Below, in pieces: positions 27,401-42,400 of a stretch of 64,000 nt of DNA (its first letter is position 1; the number at the start of each line of letters is the position of its first letter). The notes beneath the pieces are model-generated. The model did not search any database. It had not been told where the DNA came from and saw only the letters and a list, made by a program, of their open reading frames with translations. This DNA comes from Dicaeum eximium. Its lineage: Eukaryota; Chordata; Aves; Passeriformes; Dicaeidae. The position numbers and the translations under genes were made by a program. Where the stretch lies: positions 496,001 through 560,000 of the forward strand of contig VWZP01009170.1 in NCBI GenBank assembly GCA_013396995.1, written 5' to 3'.

Positions 27401-30400
27401 AGGGAGGCAAATACTTGCTCTGTTCTTACATCTTCCTTAAGCATCTTATTTATGGCTACTCCTGAACTGCAGTTACGAAGTTATGTGGATCCACTGCTGC
27501 TATTTTTGTTTTTATATAACATTGTACCCTGAGGTGCTTACAGTCACTTCCACATTGTTGGAGTTACAAGTTTGCTGCATGACTAGGTGCCTTCCTTCTC
27601 TTTCCCCTTGAAGACTTAACATTGTGAGCAAGTGCAAGATGCTGTCTTACACCATGTTACCTTTGTCAAAGATAATTTGCATCTATTTTAGGCTGAGATG
27701 ATAATTTCAGATAGAAATGTTTTGGTTATTACTAGTGCAGGCATTGATATTGGCAGCTGAGGATGTACCTCAAATTTACATTGCCTATTTAAAGTGTACT
27801 TTTAACATTTTTAAGAGACTGCATTGTACAGCAATTCAGCACTTATAAATTGTAATTACACCTTAACACTTGGATTACACTTCCAAAGCAGTTGCTCTAG
27901 CACAGGGCAACAAAGTGCTGGGATAAGCCACTATAGGCTCTGTACTGGCAGGCTCTAGTTTGGGCAGGGATTAATAAATTCAGCTTCCTTGCAGACTGTG
28001 GACAACACAGACAGATCACATTTCAGGTGTTTGGGTTTTTTTAAAACCACCCACTCTGTACATTGGAAAGTCACCAGGTTTCTACAAATGGTAGAAATCC
28101 CATTTCCTCACACACTTGACAAACCGAAGAAGACAAAGCACGTGAGCCTTGACAAAACCTTGATGTAACTCAACAAGTACCATGGTTCAAAACATGCTTC
28201 CAGTTGGGTGCTTCGATACTTTGATGGCTCTGAGAGAATTATGGAGCGTGAGCACAGAGCAGATCGTGACCCTTTCTTTGATACTGATCACAGGGAAGCT
28301 CCATCCTGCAAACCACTCAATCTCCCAGCCTTACTTCCAGCAGCTATAACATGATTCTTCTCATCTCAGGTCCAAGAAAAAGGAGACAGAACATGACAAC
28401 TTCAAGAATATATTTCCCATGTGCAGCACAGAGAAGCCAAAACATGCACAGAGTTCTCCCTGCCAATGCTTACTGCAAGTACACGTCTACATTTGGATTA
28501 GAGGTTTTTGGGGGGGGATTTCAGTTTGGTTTTTTGTAAATAAGTTACTAAACGTTTTCCTGATGTTTGGCAATTAGTTCAGTTCTTTGTTTGACAGAGC
28601 TATTCAGAAGATATGTGATGTCTAGTTAATTTACCCCCAGTTCTCCATGCAAACTTTACAGTAGCAATAGTAGCAAGCACAACCAAAAAAGTCTCCCTAT
28701 TTTGAAGATTGGTACATCATTTAGCAAAACACCTGACTTCAGATGAGATCTCTTTGTGGTTGCTTGGAAACAACATTTTATTTGATTGTTTCTTAAGCAA
28801 TCTAATGTTGAATGTTAAGCATATCTAACTTTGCTTTCCACGGTAACAATTCATTTTGGCTTCTTACATGCTAGCTGTAAGAGTTTCCAATTTCATTTCA
28901 CTTGTAACAATCCCATGTTGTCACACATTGTAAATGGTCATTTTCCAAATCCCACTAACCAGAGGTCAATGAAGTACATGATTTACTTTGCTAAGGACTG
29001 GGATGGGAATCAGTGTAATATTTTCTGGAACGGATTTTTCAGGTTTTTGGTTTGCATTGTTTTTTTCAAAGAAGAAAATCTCAGATATACTACCATTAGT
29101 AACTATACTGCAAAATTGCCAGTCCTGGTTGTTTCAACTGTTTTAATGCAAATTGTTTTGCTAAATAGAAGCATGCTGAATGTATTGTGGAGACAAAATG
29201 CAAGTAGTGGTCTTTTGGAGCAGGATTGAAAATACAGACTGGAGTGAAAATACATTGGCTGGGATTATTCTTCTGATGTTTCTCCAATGTAAATTCATAG
29301 TATGGATCAGGCAAACCAAACTAGCAGTGGCCATCCCTATTTTTAAATTGTTATGCGCAGATTTGCTCTGACATTGTAGCAATTAATGTCACAATCTAAT
29401 CAGCTCTGTAACAATAGAAACACTGGTACTAGAAACAGCTGAAATCTGTGCAAACAGAATTACTCAAGGCACCTTCTTTGTGAAGTATCTTCTGCATGTA
29501 AGTAGAAACTACTTTCCTAAAAACAAAAGGAATAAAAAAAAATAAGGCAACCCTTCTCCTCCGCCCCCAAAAAAAAAAGCTTCAAGTGTTTTTACTCTTT
29601 CTAGAGCCACAGAAATAAAGGTGTTCTGCTCAACTCAGCACAACAGTTGTTCTGCAAATGCTGTTGTGGACAGCAGATGGATAGAGCAGAACTTTCATCA
29701 TGTGGAGCTGGAGATCAAACCTTTCTGTTCAAAATGAAATGTGTCATGAATATGTATGAAAATCAGTGTGATCAAATCAAACAGTGCCACTGTTTCAGGG
29801 GTTACACTTCAGCACTGAGAATCAACAATTCTGAGCTGCAGTTTCTAGATATTTATCTACATTTAAAATTAGACCCAATAAAAGGCTTAATGGGAGCCCT
29901 GGGTTTCAACCTCTGATCCAGGGATGAGGCAGATATTGGAAGTAGTAGTACTGTTTACTGTAAAACAAACATTGCTAATCCTCTGTGTTCTCCTTCTTTG
30001 GGTAATAACTTCTGATTTTTTTTCCTGCATAACCTCAACAGGCAGCACAGGGCATGTTCTCACCTAAAACAAAATACAGACTGGTAGTAATGGCACTTTC
30101 CAAAAGGGAAGGGGGCTGGAGAAGGAAGAGAACCACATCCTCCTTTTCCGTGGGTAAGTGCACTCATTTTTAGTCTAGTTCATAGATGATGTATCAATAT
30201 AACATAATCACTTATTTTAGTGTAAGACAAGAAGCTCTTCTAAGAAACCAGGGTTAGTATAATCCAAGTCTGTTTTCCAGATTGGGTTATTCTATCAGAT
30301 TATCAGATTAGGTGAAGTGAAGCCTTAGGTTGAAAAAAAAAAATAAAGGGAAAATAACTAATTATTTCGACAGCCTGTTTTAGACAAGAGCAGTTCTGGA

Positions 30401-33400
30401 CAAAGACCCAGAGATGGGTGTAACTACACAATCTCAGACAAACTGGCACCTGCTGAATTTTGATACACAGCTAGCTGGTGCTGTTAGGATCCAAGATGGA
30501 TCACAACTGGAGACTTGTAGGACTGAGCTTTTAAAGAGCCTACATTTTGGTTAAAAATAAGTCCATCATTGGATTGAGTCCCAGAACCACAGAATCACTT
30601 AAATTAGATGTTGCAAAAATGCAGCTAAAGTAATAGTTCACAATTTTTTCTATTTGGATACTTATTAGAAAATTAGTAAACTTAAAACAATCCTTGCAGA
30701 CCATAACACCATAAGCTAGCTGAATGTTAAGAACAATGAAGTGATGTACACCTCAAAAGATGAGGCACCATTTAAAGTTACTCTGCCCTGTTCTTCCTAC
30801 TGACACCACCAGTTTACTCACTTGTAGCCATGATACCTGGAGGACATGCTGGTATCCCGTGATCAACTGCCCATCTGAAAGCTCCTTCACCAACTAAAAA
30901 GCTAGGAGACACAGAAGAGGGAGTTTAAACAAAACCATATAATAAATCCCCCTTTGCTTGCAATTATTTTTTCTATCTCGTTTGGTCATTTTTAAATCAT
31001 AAGCTGTCTATATTTCACAGGACTGTCTGCTATAATTACATTTGGCAACCTTATGTAGTTTCATTAAAAGATTATGCAGCTCTGACATTAAATTTATTAC
31101 TGGAGAAAACCAAGTGCTTTAAATGGGAAATTCAATACAAAACAGCATCAGCTTCCAACTTCAGCTAAAACAGGACAGAGCTCCTGTCTCAAATGTTGCT
31201 CTCTATAACAATTTAGCAAGATCCTAAAGACCAAAAATATGGGATGAGAAAGGTGAGAATAATAAGGTATTTCCAGTAAAGCCAGCCAGTGTCAAAGGAA
31301 TACCAAGAAGTATTTTGAGAAGTGCAACACAAGCTAAAAACTAACCTTATTTAGAAGGATTAAGGTCTATTTCACAGAGTTTTATCCATCATTTGCAAAT
31401 GAGACTAGCCCACTAAATTTTAAATATACTCATTAAAAAACTCCAGCCATCTGAGAAGCTGTTTTGTAGTCAGTACTGAACATTTTACCATAGTGAGACA
31501 GCATACACTGCTGTGACAACAAACAAGAGCAAAAAATATACACACACATAGAACTTCTAGGGGTAGAAGGAAAAGGAAACCTCACGTTGTTTCCCCTTAG
31601 AGAAATTAATTTTACAGTCAGAAAAAAAGGGTATGTAGTAGCTGGAAATGAGACACTGTCATAAAGCTGCTGTGCAACACAATAAAGGACAACTACTTCC
31701 AATCTTATTTCAAAAATGGACAATGAAGCTAAGAATAACACAACTGCCTAATGGACACCAGAAGCAAAGACTAAGAATTTTCAGCAAACTGGAAAGAGTT
31801 TTACAGAAATACCAGAGTTATGAAGATGAGTCTGAAGAAATTATTCCAGCTACAAAGTAGTCCCTGGGGCCATGCAGTTTCCAGTTTCTGAGAACACTAC
31901 TGATATAGTAAATTTGTGGGCATTAATGCTGCTGGAAGTTTTCTTGACAGTGCTATATCCAACTTTTGCAGCTTCCATTATATAGTATTTTGTGGTGGTG
32001 TTTTCTATCTTCTATATGATTTAAGCAATCCAAGAGGTGTGCCCAGTCTTTCTTTACAAAAGTTTCAAAAAAGGTTGATCTAAATGAGAATTTGAATTGT
32101 TAAATGCATATTTCTTACCATTGTTAGTGCAGCTCCAGGTAAGAACTGTTCACGTTGCAAGATACTGTAGGATAAGTTATTGGGTACTTTGGCAGAACTC
32201 AAGCATCTACTGTTAGGTTAAGTTAGTGCTCAAGAAACAACCTGGCACTGACACATAACATAAAAAACTTGCAATATTAATATAAAGAAGATAAGCAAAG
32301 CATAGCCAAACCTAATTTAGTAGTGTTCTTCATTGTCTAAAAGAAGGTAGGTTTGGTCTTTATCAAACAATCCATTTTTGGGAAGTAAATAGGAACTTCT
32401 TTTTCAATAAAATAATTTATAGATAGAAAGGTTAGGTGGGAAAAGCATCAGACTCAACACTGGGAGTTTGATACATGGTAACTCGAGCACAGGTCAGTCA
32501 GAAATGCTGTGTTTTACAAGCAGTTCCACAGCTGCCTTTTTAATACTTAAAACCAGAAAATGTCACTAGTATTTATTAGAATGTAAAAAAAGCACCCAAG
32601 TGTTTCTGATAACTTATGTGAAGTGACTTTTAGTTTGTTCACATTTTTGTCCTTAATCCTTGGACTCCTTTCCCTCCTAGAACACACAGTTTTAGTCCCA
32701 AAGAGTCATTAAATCAGAGCAGAAAAACTAATTGAGGCTCCATATCACCACAGAGATCATCCACCTTTTTAAGACTGTTCAAGTTTGGATCTTTAAAGGA
32801 CACTAATCACAAAAAAGTTAAACTGTTTACAAGACAAATAGCATCAGGATCTCAATGCTTTGTTGTCTGTACATAAAAACAAAAACTACCACCAAGCTTG
32901 ATTTATTGGGGGAGAGGGAAGAGGGAATAAAGCCAGTGCACTATAGAAAGCAGTTATAACCACCCCAAGTTCCAAAAGCCTTCAGGCTAATTCAAAACAC
33001 AATTTTCCAAAGGGAGGGGAAAAACAAATACATAAACAAAGGATGAATGAGTTGATTCTCTGCTACTCTGAAAGCTGGGTCTGCACAAACAGGACATAAA
33101 GATCTTTCTTGCAAATATATCAGACAGAGTACTCTGCAGTTCTTACAGGCTCAGAACACAGAAGATGAAAACACCCTCCCAGCAAGGAGGTGATGCTCAG
33201 ATGTGCCTTCCAGTTCCAGGCACACTAGGCCATATTAATAGAAAATATAAGTAAAGGCCTCTAAAATGGCCTTTTTAGGCAATTTTCTCCAAGAAGATGA
33301 CTATGCTGGTGCTGAATACTCCAAACAGGGCCATTCAATGTGGGTTGTAGGGAAACAAGCTGCTCCAAACTAAACAGAAGTGTCAGAAGGTTTGGTTCAT

Positions 33401-36400
33401 GGTCAAGGTGATCGGCATTGTAGGAAATACACTTTGTAACATTTTATCATAAAAGATAGCAATCACTCTGACATCAGTGTTACAAGAAAGAAATTGTTCT
33501 GAAGAAACAGAGCAGAGATAAAAGGTGGTGCAAGTCTGCATTCACTCTGGCAACTTGGACTACACACTGCCCTACAAGTTACACAGTGTTTGTATCCTGC
33601 ACATAATATTGCAAAGCTGTGAAGCAATTACAAATCCCTGTATATCCCAAGGGGGGGAAAAACCTAAGAAGGACTTCTTTCCCCTATAGTTATTATTGAG
33701 AAAGGGATTTGGACATGGACTTGATGTCAGTACTACAAAGGAGTTCTAAGGAAGGAGACATTTAGGTGCATTTGTGCTGTCCTGCAAATCTTACCAACAC
33801 ACATTTAAGAGTAGATAGATGTAAAGAAGCCTTTTTCCTCAGGTCAAGGTTTCATAGTAGGAAACAGAAAATCTTCAAGCTTATTGCTACAAAACATCTA
33901 ATCCATTACTCTGTGATCAAAGACTGCTTCCAAAGGTTCATCCAGTTTGTAACCATGCAATTACAAAAGTACTTCCTTTTGTAAAAGTTATACAAGAAAC
34001 AGGAATATCTTACATGAGATTATGCAATATCTACAAGTTAAGTATTTTCTGTTCCTGCATCAGAGAAAATCCTGACAACACCCAGCTGAATAAAGTATGA
34101 CAGAAAGATGTCAGGACCTTAGAGGTTTCAACAACTGCACCATCCATTCAGGGTTTCTCTAAACTCTTTAAATTCTATTTGGATAGTGGAATTTTGTATT
34201 TTAAATAACACAACAAGAGATAGATCCAGAAGGACACACTCTACAGAGCAATTTACAGCACATTAGATACATCAGTTCAGACACGATCCCTGCTTCCCAA
34301 TAAGCTTACCATATCTTAATAACTTAATTCACACTCATTGGAATTTCTTCTGTGGAAAACCAGAAACATACCACTTCAAATTGGTTTTGAACTGCCACTA
34401 TGAAAATGTGTGCTGCACAGGGGTAAACAGCCCAAGCAAATTGTCTCCACGTGTTCTTTTATAGCACAAAAACTCCCTAATGCCACTTTTACTAATCTCA
34501 CAGCTCCTGAATTCTTCCTGCTTGGTCATGTGCCAAACATTTTTGGCAGAAAACATTAAGCTAGCTTAGATCATGCTATAGAAACAGTCTCTACCATGGG
34601 TTTCTTTAGGCAAGGTCTTAGGCTAAGCAGTATCTGGAAGATTTCCCAATGCACTATGTGCCAATGAGAACCAAGAAGAAAATTGCTTATCTTTACAACT
34701 AAAAATCACTTACTAGAATCCTGACACTGCCTAGGAATGCTAAAATATGGCTAATCTCTTGGCATTTGACTCCAGGTATTCCCAGCTTGGGCAGGAATAT
34801 ATTTCAGCCCCAAAACAATGTGTCATGCCAACCCCAGCCAGAAAGGCAAGGCATGAAATCCTCCATACCATCACCTTCAATGTGGATGAACTTGACAATT
34901 CTGACCTTGACACACCCTGTGTGTACAGAAGCATCCACCACAGCAAGCCCTAAGCATGACCCATCATATCCCACTAGTATAGATTGTTTCCAGGGTAAAA
35001 AATTTGCCTTAATAAGATGTGCACTCAAAATCCAGAAGGGGGAAAAGACGAAATGAAAATATTTATCAGGTAACACAAGTGCATAACATTTGTACAATAA
35101 ACTGCATGTGTTGGTTCCAAAGATAGGTCATCTCTCATCTTGAGATTTGAGCTTCCCTGTCTTTAAAAGCATCTGCTAGCCTTGCACAGTCCTCAAAATA
35201 TTTAGTCCTGCCCTTGGAGGGCAAGAGGATATAGCTCCTTTTCCACTCGGTATTTTAAAAATAATAGCATCATAAACTAGATCATAAAGTCACAGCATAA
35301 TATCCAAGTGCTCTTCCTTACAACAACTCTAGAACACTGATGGTACAAGTAAGACAATCCCAAGTCCTTGCTCCTGTAGCTGACTTCAGTAATACTTCTG
35401 GAACATCAAAAAACACATTTCACACTCATTTCACATTCTAATGTACCTCAGCAAAGCCTCATTTTCTTCTGACAGCTAAAGAAATGAGCAGCTAACACCT
35501 ATGGAAAATAAAGTTCCTACTCTTTAGTAAACCTTTCCACAATTACTCTGTTCTTTATCCATTAAAGAGAAGTGTTTAAAATGCAAAAATTGCCTGTTGA
35601 TGGTTTGATTTCAAGGTGGCTTTTTTTGATCTATGAACTTTTTTTGCACATGACAGAACACTGAAATCCTCACTGTTTACATTGGAATACTGCACCATCC
35701 AGCTATAGGCTACTTGGCTGATTTTACAGAACACTACAGTAAGGAAAGTAAAATTTGTACATCTACTACTTACATTTTTTTCAACTACATAAATGCTGGT
35801 TTAATACTTCTGCAAATACTGACCACTAGTTGGCAAAGGGCAGCAAATTCTGCCACAGGTATGATAACTGATGATAGCAGTCAATTAATATGAATTCAAA
35901 TGCTCTACCTGTCAATTTAAACTGCTAAGGAAAATACAGTGGTTTTAAGAGCAATCAACTCTGACACATTTCTTGGATTTTTTCCAAAGTGAGGCAATAA
36001 CATTTGAAGTTATTCTGTTTAATACTTACCTCTTCCATCTAAGTTTTATATCCATCTCAATGAGGGACTGCTTGTTCTCATTTTTATCGTAAATAGTATT
36101 AAATTTATCTTTAAAATAAGCGGAAGTTACTCAACACTGCACATTTCCACAAAGCCAATAAAATAGGATTTTTTTTTCCTATACTTATTAAAAACTGTTG
36201 CTTTTCATTAAAGGTAGACAGAGGCAAAGGCAGTAGAATTTCCCTTTAATCTTGATGTTTTTAGGATTTTTCAAAAGGCTACAGTAAAAAACATACGAAT
36301 TAAGTATGACAACTGGAAATAATCAGACAGACAGAAACTATCACAAAATGATGTTGCCATCTATATCTAATACTTCCTTCCACTGAGTGCATAAGAAGTT

Positions 36401-39400
36401 TCAAGATCAGAGAACAAAGCTGATCTTTTTAAAGGCACACTATCACTGGTATGTAAAACAGCACCAGCCTTCCTGGGTGAGATAAAACCTTCAAATATTG
36501 CATCCATGCAGTAGAGACCAAAGACCCAAGAAAAATCAAGCAGAACAAAGCAATTACCAAGGTGGAATTCTGCCAGCAGAGAGTTTCCCCTTCTGCCCTT
36601 CACACAACAATCTATTTGCAACCGAAACTGGATTCTTGATTCCTAAAAAAGAAAAATTAGCAAAAAATGGGGACAAAACATTTACATATTTTTCCTCATA
36701 GCACTATAGTGTTCATTTTGGCAGTGGAACTCAGCTTTCTTTAATTTCCAAGGGTTTGTCAAGTAATTAAGAGACACTTCATGTTTCAATGTAGTAACAA
36801 CATTTTCAGTTTTCCCTTCATATGCTGTTAGTAGTGACAAAGCCTTCTAGTCAACACCTCCCCCACTTTTTTTTTTAAAAGAAAGAACAAACCATATTGA
36901 AATAGAAGGAGTGATCTCCTACCACAGAAATCTCATGTAAAATCTATTGTATCTAAGGGTCAAAGATGTTTATAAGCATTAGTTTTTCTAGGTGGAATTT
37001 TCATTTGGGTCTATCTGGCCAGAACAGAAATTACAGGACTCAGGCTGAGCTGTCTCTCACTCTCAATTTCCTCCTTCCCTGTGGTTGGAAGGATACATTT
37101 TGTAATAAACAAGGCTTGAAACACTTAATTTTACTATTTATTTTAGATTTATATCTACATGAGGAAGCTATTACCACAGTTTTGAACTATTCTAGGATAA
37201 AGAACAAAGCTTGAAACCTTGTCAGAAAAGCTATTCAATAGTAACAGCTAAGGCTGTTCATGTACTTGGAATGAAACCTCAACAATCCCTGTTAGGGACT
37301 TTATATCTGTATTTGTTTTATACTGAAAGCTAAAACTAGACAAAAGAGAGAAACACATTCGTTCTCATATTAAATAAGTCCCATATGCAAATAAATTGCC
37401 TGAGCAAAAAAAAAAAAAAAAAAGGCTGATTTAAATACACTTGTAATATTTTTTAACAACTGAATTTTATTACGAAATTATCATTCCTCAAATTCATTTG
37501 AGCAAACTGAGTCCCTGAAATACTCTGAATACTGTGTGGTATCACACAATTGTGCTATGTCAAAGGATTATCAGTGAATTAGTAAGACAACATGTTCCAC
37601 AAAGAAGTTAGCATAAACCAGCATTTCAGGGAGCAAGAATGCCTCCCCTTTTTGAAGGAGCAGAATTTATTTAAACACAGCAGAATTTACAATGTGTTCC
37701 CCTTCAAATCAGTAACAAAAAACCCCAAAATTGATCTTTGCAGTTAAATCAGGAGTTAGCTTTATAATACACAATTAACATACCACTCAGTGCTCCAACA
37801 GCTCCAAAATTCAATGACTTTCCATCCATTATACTGGCATCACATTCAATCTCACCCAGAAGGTTTAGGTTAGATCCCAATCCTGCATTTGTAAAAGGAG
37901 AATCCTAAAAATAAGAATAGAACACTATAAGGCCACATCCATAACAGACTAGATCAAAACCTCTATGACACTGATCTTGGTGCAGTGCATTTTCTTATTT
38001 TAGTAGTTTAATCTTCCACAACAAAAACATGGGCAATTTGAACACAGCATCTAAAATTACTACAATGGACAGCTTTCCCTCTGTAGGGTATGATATATCT
38101 CAAGTGTAATAATGCACTAATATAAAAACCAACCCTCTAACAATTTAAGATGATCATTTCTATGCAAGCAAAAGCCTTACAATATGAGTGAAAATCTCTC
38201 CCTCCCTCACAGTACATGCTTTCCTTGGTCCTTAACCCATCAAGTAACATTTAGGTAAATCTTGGAATCACTGCACAGACCAGTCTACCTTGGAAACTCC
38301 TAAGAATGATACTACAGCAAAACAGAACTGTCCTTCTTCTGAACATTCTAAGCCCATGACTGTAGCTCCACATGCAGAAATTAAGAACTGGCATCACTCT
38401 GTGAAATTCCTATTTGACCATTACCACAAGGACTGTGGTCTAGAAGCTTCTTGACTGAAAGCCAATTATTATACTTATTTCATAGAAACTATGGAACAAC
38501 ATTTTAACAATATCATAAACCTAACTCCTTTTATGTTAACACCCTCTGTGGCTTTTAACAAACCCAAGGTTGTCAAGGAATAAGTTCTGCATGCTAGAAC
38601 AAAACCCCATTTTTACCCTTCCATTTCATCAGAGCATCCCCATGACTTTAAAACCACAAAATTTCGAAGTAGCACAGTTCAGCAGTCTCACTGCCAGCTC
38701 AATAAAATCCCCTCTTCTAAATGCAAGGAATAGAGGACAAAGAGAGATAATAGCTAAATCAAATTTCAGAGAGATGCTGCATGCTTTTAGAGTTTCCTAT
38801 GTTTAAATTACAACAGTGACAAAGAACAATGTTTGTCTACAGCACCTGTGAACTTGTACTGTAGAATATGACACCTCATTTCACTGATGAGTAATAAAAG
38901 CTGAATCAGGAAACAAATTACTGGGAACAGCTCAGAGAGCTGTCTTACATTTAAAATGAACTGGATGGGTTTTGAACATTCTAATTTGCAATGAATTTAA
39001 AGAAATAAGTGAGGTGATCACAAAAAAATGAAAAGCAAATCTGATGTCAGTTAGCTTTTATTAACTTTCAAATGAGCAAGTAGTGAGTAAATTCAAAATC
39101 TGTTCTGCAAGATGTTGATTCAAATTTACAGAGACATGTAAAGAGCTCTCAGTGCTTGAGTCACCAAAACACTTTCTCAAGAATTATGAACACAAGATCC
39201 CTGACTAATACATAATCATGAAACTGGCCTTCATTTTCTGCTTTTTCCTTCTGAGGCAACACAAGATTTTATCCTATTTTATCCCATCCCATTTTGTTCC
39301 ATACCACAACACTTCCTCCAATTCATTGTGCATATTCATTTTGTTGTTAATTTTGACAGCAAACACCTCACAGCAAATGAGTAAATTTGAGATTTTAGGA

Positions 39401-42400
39401 TAATGAAACATTTACAGTTTAGAGTGCACAAACAATTTTCTGTAGAAACGGGATGGGTGGGGGAAAATATGTTTAGGAACAGATTATGGCCTTGAAAAGG
39501 CAGAAGATTCAGAATAGCCACTGGCCTAACTGGCTTCATTGCTCCCCAGTCTCTACAAATATGAAGAAAATTAAGTCAGTAAAGTGTAGGAAAAACGGGA
39601 GCAGAGAAGTGATGGAAGGAATTGCAAGCAAATGGTGAAAGGTACTTGGAAGACACAGTAAAATCAGGAATGTTCAGCAGGAACATTGTTGTCTAACATT
39701 GAACAGTGCTGTCCAAGTCCTCTGCCCCTGGGTAATCAGAGTGCAAAGACCTGTGAGTCTGGAGACAAACCTCTACTGTTCTGTTCCAAACACATTCACT
39801 CAGTGCATTATACCCAAAACAATCAGCAAAGAGGAAAAATGTTGTGCTCCACAGATTTGTCACTGCCACAAAGCAGAGAAGCTGTTATCCTAAAAGTAGA
39901 TGTCATGGCCAAATAAAGGGAGGAAGAAGGACCCACCAGAAAGAAGTCCTGGTAACACTGTCCAGAATCCCTCTGCACTCAAGGCACAAAGGTCTCTACC
40001 ACCTGGTAAAGGTAATAATCAAAAAAGGGTAGGGAAAAAAATCCAGGATACAGAGTTCACTTTATTTCTAAGGATCTATCCCTGCTACATGTTTTGGCAC
40101 AGCACCTTCACTGGCACAACCTCAAGGATGCACCAAGAGATAATTTACTCAAAGGTTCTAAAGACAAAGGGAACATCCCCTATTTCTCCCTACAAGATAT
40201 TTACCAAAATACCACAGAATTTTTGATAAATAAGAACTGCACACCAAATTGCAGATGACTCTTTGGTGGCATAACTCTCATATTAGGACTCAGAAGGAAT
40301 CTTACCAGTAGCAACATGAGTAACTTTTCCAGTAAAAAGAAATAATGACCAAATTCCAAGCATCTGTTCAAAATTTCTGTGGAGTTTCTATTAGCTTTAG
40401 AATCAGATTGCATTCAGTTAAGAAAACAGGCTCAGAATTCCTCAGAGGAAGATGGTTTAACTTCACACATCTGAAAGGCAATCTGAAAACAGCTTTAGAG
40501 AAACTGGGTGTGAACCCATGGAATTTTTGATATCTACCTGAGTGTCTCTGAGCTGAGATAAAAGCCTTTGAAACAAGGTAGGGGAAAACCTTTGTTAAAA
40601 AAATGGAAACAAGACATTCACACCTACTTCTATGAATAGGCAAAGACATGAAATACATCACACAAATACAGTCTCTTCAAAGTCTGACCAAAAGATTTCA
40701 GAAGTCTGATATGCAAGAGGAGGAATATAATGTACGAACATTAAGGTGTATTTTGAAATGAAAATTCAAAACTTTCAAGGAATGCAGAAACATTTAAAAA
40801 TGAGCATTAATGCCTTTAAAGAGGCAAGAAACAGACTGATCTAAGTGAAAGTCTCTTCATACCCTCAGACAGAAAAATGCAGCACTGCAAGTGCTGACGA
40901 CCATAAAATGGGGAAGAACCCAACTAAAGCATGTGTCCAGGAAAAGAGAGGACAGGAAAAGAGAAGAATATATTTTCAGGAATAGTATCTATTCAGGAAT
41001 ATATTTTTATTTAAAACCACAGCAGCAAACAGATTTTGTGTTTCTAAAGAAACTGAAGAAGACAAGTAAAGAAACCAAGCCTGAGCTTTTGTTAACAACA
41101 AGCCTTGCTACCATAGAACAGTAAGTGAGAAGAGAGAAAAGACAAACAAATGGCTATTCAAAGCATTTTAACAAAATGTAACTCTCAGTTATGTGAAAAC
41201 ACTAGACTTCCTGGCAATGACTCCACAAAGTATCTCTAACTTACCATGTAGCAAAGGAGGTAAGAGAAAGCTTTAAGACGCAAAATAAGAGTTTTGTTCT
41301 CCCAAGTTACCCATCCTGCAAAAACTTTCAAGCTTCTGAGGGTATAATTTTGACTTTTAGAATGCTTTTTACTTCAAAATGTATTTATAAATGTTCTAGC
41401 AGCAAATACAGGCATCCTGAAATTTCTAGCTGTGGTCAAAGTTGGAATGCTTGGAGATGTTACTCAGCTCTGTAACACATCTAGGCAAATAGTTAAAATT
41501 CTAAGTTTCCAACGAACATGAAAGAACATTCCATCCATCTTTGATACAGTTTTGGCCATGGCTTATTTGCAACTCCTAAAACAAATTCAAAGTCTACAGG
41601 CATGTCTTTCCACATACTGTAATTTTAAAGGCTATTTTTCTGTGAGAATTTCACGACAATCAATAGTTTACAAGATGAGTCACATCCCTTTCAATTACAT
41701 GAGCAAAAATGCTTTTGGACAACACTTTTGTCACAAATTTTTGTTGGTCATTCTGCAGCAAAACATGATAATACTGTTTTTAACTAGAATTAACAACTTC
41801 CAGTTCATTACCCCTTAGAAGTTCATCTATGGTGACTGCCTTAATACAACAAGGATGCTTCTGCTTGAAAGAGAAATCCCTGAGACTAAGACTGTGTATT
41901 CAAAAGTCTTAATTACTAGGAAAATAAAAGAAAAAATTTTAAAAACCAAAAAAGCAGAAAAAAGAATTCATCAACAAAAAGGTTCTTTCACTCCAAAATT
42001 TTGCTGACAACCATCAAAACACATTGCTTGAGTATAACAACAAGTCCAAATAATTCTTTGCATTGATCCACAATAACAACATGCAAAATAAACTGAGCAA
42101 TTTCAGTAGCAAGGAGATTGGAACCCGAAATCTGACATCTGCTTCCCCATCAATCACATTAACTCCCAATTTAAATGATATTCATAAAGAATGTTCTACT
42201 AAATTCAGATAAACAAGTAATCTACATACATATTAATAAAGGATTACAGTAAACTTAGAAACAATTTGAAATTTTCATCATTCTTTACAACCACTGTATG
42301 TTCTTAGTACCTGATCAAAAGACTTCATTAAGTGCTACATAGTCAAAGAAAAGCTTGAAATTGCATAATTTTCTCACAGCCAGACATAGATGCAAATCAA

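Larger units (their letters stand above)
20065..30821 (-). other. TASP1: TASP1 intron between exons c6 and c7
   Basis: The largest intron fully contained in the window (about 10.8 kb). It contains a reverse CR1 fragment and a probable solo LTR, listed separately. The block at about 27,420-27,900 is low in obvious repeat sequence and could be conserved non-coding DNA, but this cannot be judged without alignment. Confidence 0.85.

Noticed and set aside
28831..29229. 132-codon plus-strand open frame in the c6-c7 intron
   Set aside because: Starts at TTG, has an AT-rich hydrophobic composition and matches nothing I recognise. It is antisense to TASP1 and likely chance.
30587..30625. ACCACAGAATCACTTAAATT resembling a reverse CR1 tail
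   Set aside because: Only about 30 bases of weak resemblance, too little to annotate.
34740..35100. Overlapping open frames on both strands in an intron
   Set aside because: Each is under 100 codons with no recognisable motif and no splice or poly(A) context. A chance stop-poor patch is the simplest reading.
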